Shown: positions 6,708 through 8,789 of the stretch, in pieces
Layout of the letters: each line of letters opens with the position of its first letter
How positions within the stretch are numbered: the first letter of the stretch is position 1
DNA from: an uncultured Porphyromonadaceae bacterium
Lineage (GTDB): Bacteria > Bacteroidota > Bacteroidia > Bacteroidales > Paludibacteraceae
Length of the DNA stretch: 8,789 nucleotides
Direction of reading: 5' to 3'
Assembly: GCA_937898265.1 (NCBI GenBank)
Contig: CALEJM010000311.1
Location: 1 to 8,789, forward strand
Notes under the pieces: generated by a model
Told to the model about the DNA's origin: nothing
What the model saw: the letters and a program-made list of their open reading frames with translations, nothing else
The model's database searches: none
Translations under genes and position numbers: made by a program

Positions 6708-8249
6708 ATGAACACAAAACACTTTCTCATGGCCCTTGCGGCCACTGGCGTGATGCTCTGCACTCCTGCGTGCGGTCCAGAACCCGTTGAACCTATCGAC
6801 CCTACCACAGAATATGTCTGGGGCACCGATGGCAGCATCAAGACATGCAACCACATCACCTTCTCAACCGATGGCAGCGAAGACCTCCTTGGCACCGTTC
6901 TTGGCAATGGCGACAAAGAATTTATCTTCACAGGCAAGCAGACCCTCCATCAGGGTACCTACCTCATGAAAGGCTGGATCTATGTGGCAGAGGGGGCTGA
7001 ACTCACCATCGAGCCAGGCTGTATCATCAAAGGCGAGAAGGAGTCGGCTGCTTCCCTCATCGTTGAGCCGGGCGGCAAACTCATTGCCCGTGGCACCGAG
7101 AGCAACCCTATTGTTTTCACTTCGGCACAAGCTAAGGGTCAACGCAAACCTGGCGATTGGGGCGGACTTATCATCTGCGGTCGAAGCAATAACAACAAAG
7201 GCATCCTCGGTCAGCAAATTGAGGGCGGTCCTCGCACCAAACACGGTGGTTCCGATGCCAACGACAACAGCGGTGTCATCTCCTATGTTCGCGTGGAGTT
7301 TGCTGGCTACCCATTCCAGAAGGATAAGGAGATCAACGGCATCACCCTCGGCAGCGTAGGCGCCGGCACACAGTTTGACCACGTCCAGGTCAGCTACTCC
7401 AACGACGACTCCTTCGAGTGGTTCGGTGGCAATGTCAACTGTCGCTACCTCGTGGCCTACAACGGTTGGGACGACGAGTTCGACACCGACAACGGCTTCT
7501 GCGGCCGTGTGCAATATGCCCTCTCCATCCGCGACCCTCGTATTGCCGATACCTCACAATCCAACGGTTTCGAGAGCGACAACGATGCCGACGGCTCACT
7601 CACCGAGCCTTTCACCTCGGCCGTCTTCTCCAACGTCACCTTCGTTGGCCCAATCGGTCGCGATGGCTTCGAGAACACCCCCGATTACATCAACGGCGGT
7701 TCCATGTTCCCACAGAACGGCTCTGCTCTGGGCAAATTCCAGGCTGCGATGCAGATTCGTCGCAGTAGTCGTCTTGCCTGCTTCAACTCAGTGGCTGTAG
7801 GCTATCCTATCGGCCTTATTATCGACGGCGAGAAGGGCAACACCCAAGAGATGGCAAAAAACGGCACGCTCCGACTCCAGAACATCGTCTTTGCCGGCAT
7901 GGGCATCACAGGCAGCGACGCCAATAAAGTCTATGAGGACGTGCTCTACGATGCTGTCAACAAGACCGTGTTCAATCAAGACCAGGAGTCCTTCAGTTCC
8001 ACGTTCTTCAAGGCTCAGACCGGCAACCGCCTCTTCCCTGACATTGACGACCTCATGCTTACCTCGGGCTACTACGCCGGTGCCGACTATCTCCCACAGT
8101 CGGGCTCACCGCTTCTCAGTGGTGCCAGCTTCAGCGATCCTCTCCTTGGCACATGGTTTGAAAGCGTTGGATATATCGGTGCCTTCTCCACCAACGACAA
8201 CTGGTTGAAGGGCTGGACCGAATTCGACCCACAGAACGCCGACTACTAA
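6708..8249 (+). CDS. Predicted surface lipoprotein partner of the TonB-dependent receptor
   Basis: The product has 513 residues. The N-terminus MNTKHFLMALAATGVMLC is a lipoprotein signal; Cys22 (TPAC) is the likely acylated residue, with Cys18 an alternative. Mature residues 22-35 are Pro/Glu-rich. From about 75 the sequence has beta-helix-like turns: IYVAEGAELTIEPGCIIKG (91-109), LIVEPGGKLIARG (117-129), PIVFTSA (134-140), GDWGGLIICG (149-158). Acidic Asn/Asp/Gly-rich loops follow: SNDDSFEWFGG (231-241), NGWDDEFDTDNG (252-263), NGFESDNDADGS (286-297); these could bind calcium, by inference. The family recurs in Bacteroidetes beside TonB-dependent receptors and is sometimes mis-annotated as 'multidrug transporter'; it has no membrane helices that would support that name. 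Its role is unknown; ligand capture at the cell surface is the natural guess from its neighbour. No promoter is seen in the 52-bp gap, so it is likely co-transcribed with the receptor, and a terminator follows. Confidence 0.85.
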   Translation: MNTKHFLMALAATGVMLCTPACGPEPVEPIDPTTEYVWGTDGSIKTCNHITFSTDGSEDLLGTVLGNGDKEFIFTGKQTLHQGTYLMKGWIYVAEGAELTIEPGCIIKGEKESAASLIVEPGGKLIARGTESNPIVFTSAQAKGQRKPGDWGGLIICGRSNNNKGILGQQIEGGPRTKHGGSDANDNSGVISYVRVEFAGYPFQKDKEINGITLGSVGAGTQFDHVQVSYSNDDSFEWFGGNVNCRYLVAYNGWDDEFDTDNGFCGRVQYALSIRDPRIADTSQSNGFESDNDADGSLTEPFTSAVFSNVTFVGPIGRDGFENTPDYINGGSMFPQNGSALGKFQAAMQIRRSSRLACFNSVAVGYPIGLIIDGEKGNTQEMAKNGTLRLQNIVFAGMGITGSDANKVYEDVLYDAVNKTVFNQDQESFSSTFFKAQTGNRLFPDIDDLMLTSGYYAGADYLPQSGSPLLSGASFSDPLLGTWFESVGYIGAFSTNDNWLKGWTEFDPQNADY

Positions 8250-8285
8250 TCTGCGGATTTATATAATCTACCCATTGAAACAACC

Positions 8286-8319
8286 AGCGCAACCCATCAC
8301 CTGATGGATTGCGCTTTTT
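8286..8319 (+). terminator. Intrinsic terminator after the lipoprotein gene
   Basis: The stem is AGCGCAA (8286-8292) with TTGCGCT (8309-8315) and CCATC (8294-8298) with GATGG (8303-8307), with one C/A mismatch (8293/8308) and a 4-nt loop. TTTTT follows at 8315-8319, then GTTTG. This is the strongest hairpin in the window and ends the receptor-lipoprotein unit 37 bp past its stop. The hairpin could also weakly halt the convergent gene. Confidence 0.88.
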
Positions 8320-8364
8320 GTTTGCTATAGGAAATGTCCTTGATTTGTCGATTCTTCGAAATCT

Positions 8365-8372
8365 CAAAGATA
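8365..8372 (-). promoter_or_regulatory. Possible minus-strand -7 promoter element
   Basis: The minus strand reads TATCTTTG, an exact TAnnTTTG match. A GTTG lies 17 nt upstream as a poor -33 candidate. Transcription would run leftward into the 8286-8315 hairpin and then antisense to the lipoprotein gene. No ORF starts just downstream, so this may be chance. Confidence 0.25.
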
Positions 8373-8411
8373 CGCCTTATCGCCCATTTCAACGTTATCG
8401 TTCTTCGTCCT

Positions 8412-8789
8412 TTACGGAATCCAGCGGCGGTTGATGGCGGTCACCTTGCCGTGCTCAACCGTCACCACGGTATTGAGTTGGAAGAACAGCTGACGGTAGT
8501 CTTCAAGGCCCTCGAGATACTGCCTCAGACCGCTGCTGATGGTGTCGGAAGGGTCGAGAGGCTCTTCGCCACAGTCCACGAGGATGCAGTTGGGGTCTAT
8601 CGCCACACGGAACGTCCCGATGGGAGAGTAGACCGCGTGGTCGTCGTATTCGCGTGCCACATAAGTGCCTCCCTCGTAGCCGTAGAGACAGCAGCCGCCG
8701 TTGTCGATGCCGCCGCCGTTTCCGGTCGTGGTGTTGCCGCTGATGGTGCCGCCGCTCATTTTCATGGTGCTGTTGGTATTGCACATCAC
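8412..8789 (-). CDS. C-terminal part of a Gly/Asn-rich beta-helix repeat protein, 5' end cut off
   Basis: The frame is open from the right edge to TAA at 8414-8412, about 126 codons. Codons GTG and ATG at the very edge are probably internal, because the segment begins mid-repeat. MKMSGGTISGNTTTGNGGGI (about residues 9-28) is the G-G-T-I-S-G-N pattern of right-handed beta-helix or polymorphic-outer-membrane-type repeats. The rest changes character: GGTYVAREYDD, FRVAIDPNCILVDCGEEPLDP, then a helical stretch (SGLRQYLEGLEDYRQLFF) and LNTVVTVEHGKVTAINRRWIP at the end. I do not recognise this C-terminal domain. Four cysteines occur (CNT near the start, CC, and C in two adjacent strands). It is convergent with the lipoprotein gene, with 162 bp between stops. 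The repeats suggest a secreted or surface protein, but the signal peptide would lie outside the window. Confidence 0.65.
   Translation of the reverse strand: MMCNTNSTMKMSGGTISGNTTTGNGGGIDNGGCCLYGYEGGTYVAREYDDHAVYSPIGTFRVAIDPNCILVDCGEEPLDPSDTISSGLRQYLEGLEDYRQLFFQLNTVVTVEHGKVTAINRRWIP

Noticed and set aside
5390..6937. A 515-codon open frame on the minus strand opposite the receptor's 3' half and the lipoprotein's 5' end
   Set aside because: It is antisense to two well-supported proteins, spans their junction and shows no recognisable domain. It stays open because the codon use of the plus-strand genes avoids stops in the opposite frame.
8503..8784. A 93-codon minus-strand frame at the right edge, extremely rich in Arg, His and Gln
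   Set aside because: It is an out-of-frame reading of the Gly/Asn-rich repeat gene, whose own frame gives recognisable repeat motifs.

Overview
The window looks like a chromosomal segment of a Bacteroidales bacterium, most likely Prevotella- or Bacteroides-like. The evidence is a TonB-dependent receptor with an N-terminal carboxypeptidase-regulatory-like domain, a partner lipoprotein of a family I know from Bacteroidetes, perfect TAnnTTTG (-7) promoter elements, and starts that generally lack Shine-Dalgarno sequences. I saw no rRNA, tRNA, CRISPR array, insertion sequence or phage gene. No gene-free stretch exceeds 300 bases; the longest are 3797-3967 and 8250-8411.

Left part (1-3796, all minus strand): seven co-directional genes with gaps of 50 bp or less. 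In transcription order they are a cation diffusion facilitator transporter, a DUF2461 protein, a maltose/galactoside-type hexapeptide O-acetyltransferase, a CPBP-family intramembrane protease homologue, a stand-alone PAS-domain protein, a 53-residue cysteine-rich protein, and a gene cut by the left edge that overlaps its predecessor by ATGA. Base composition changes sharply near 2150: the first two genes are GC-rich and the other five are AT-richer, so the row may combine two segments of different origin.

Centre (3797-3967): a 171-bp divergent region with one good -7 element facing each way.

Right part (3968-8249, plus strand): a two-gene unit for the outer membrane. The first gene is a TonB-dependent receptor whose N-terminal domain is interrupted by a single in-frame TAG at 4136-4138, with the same frame resuming immediately and staying open to 6655. 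The second is a predicted lipoprotein rich in beta-helix-like and acidic loop motifs. No SusD-like gene is present. A strong intrinsic terminator follows at 8286-8319.

Right edge (8412-8789, minus strand): the C-terminal end of a convergent gene with glycine/asparagine-rich beta-helix-type repeats.

No wholly new system is evident. The points most worth checking are the amber codon in the receptor, the receptor/lipoprotein pair without SusD, the composition break, and the PAS plus cysteine-rich pair.
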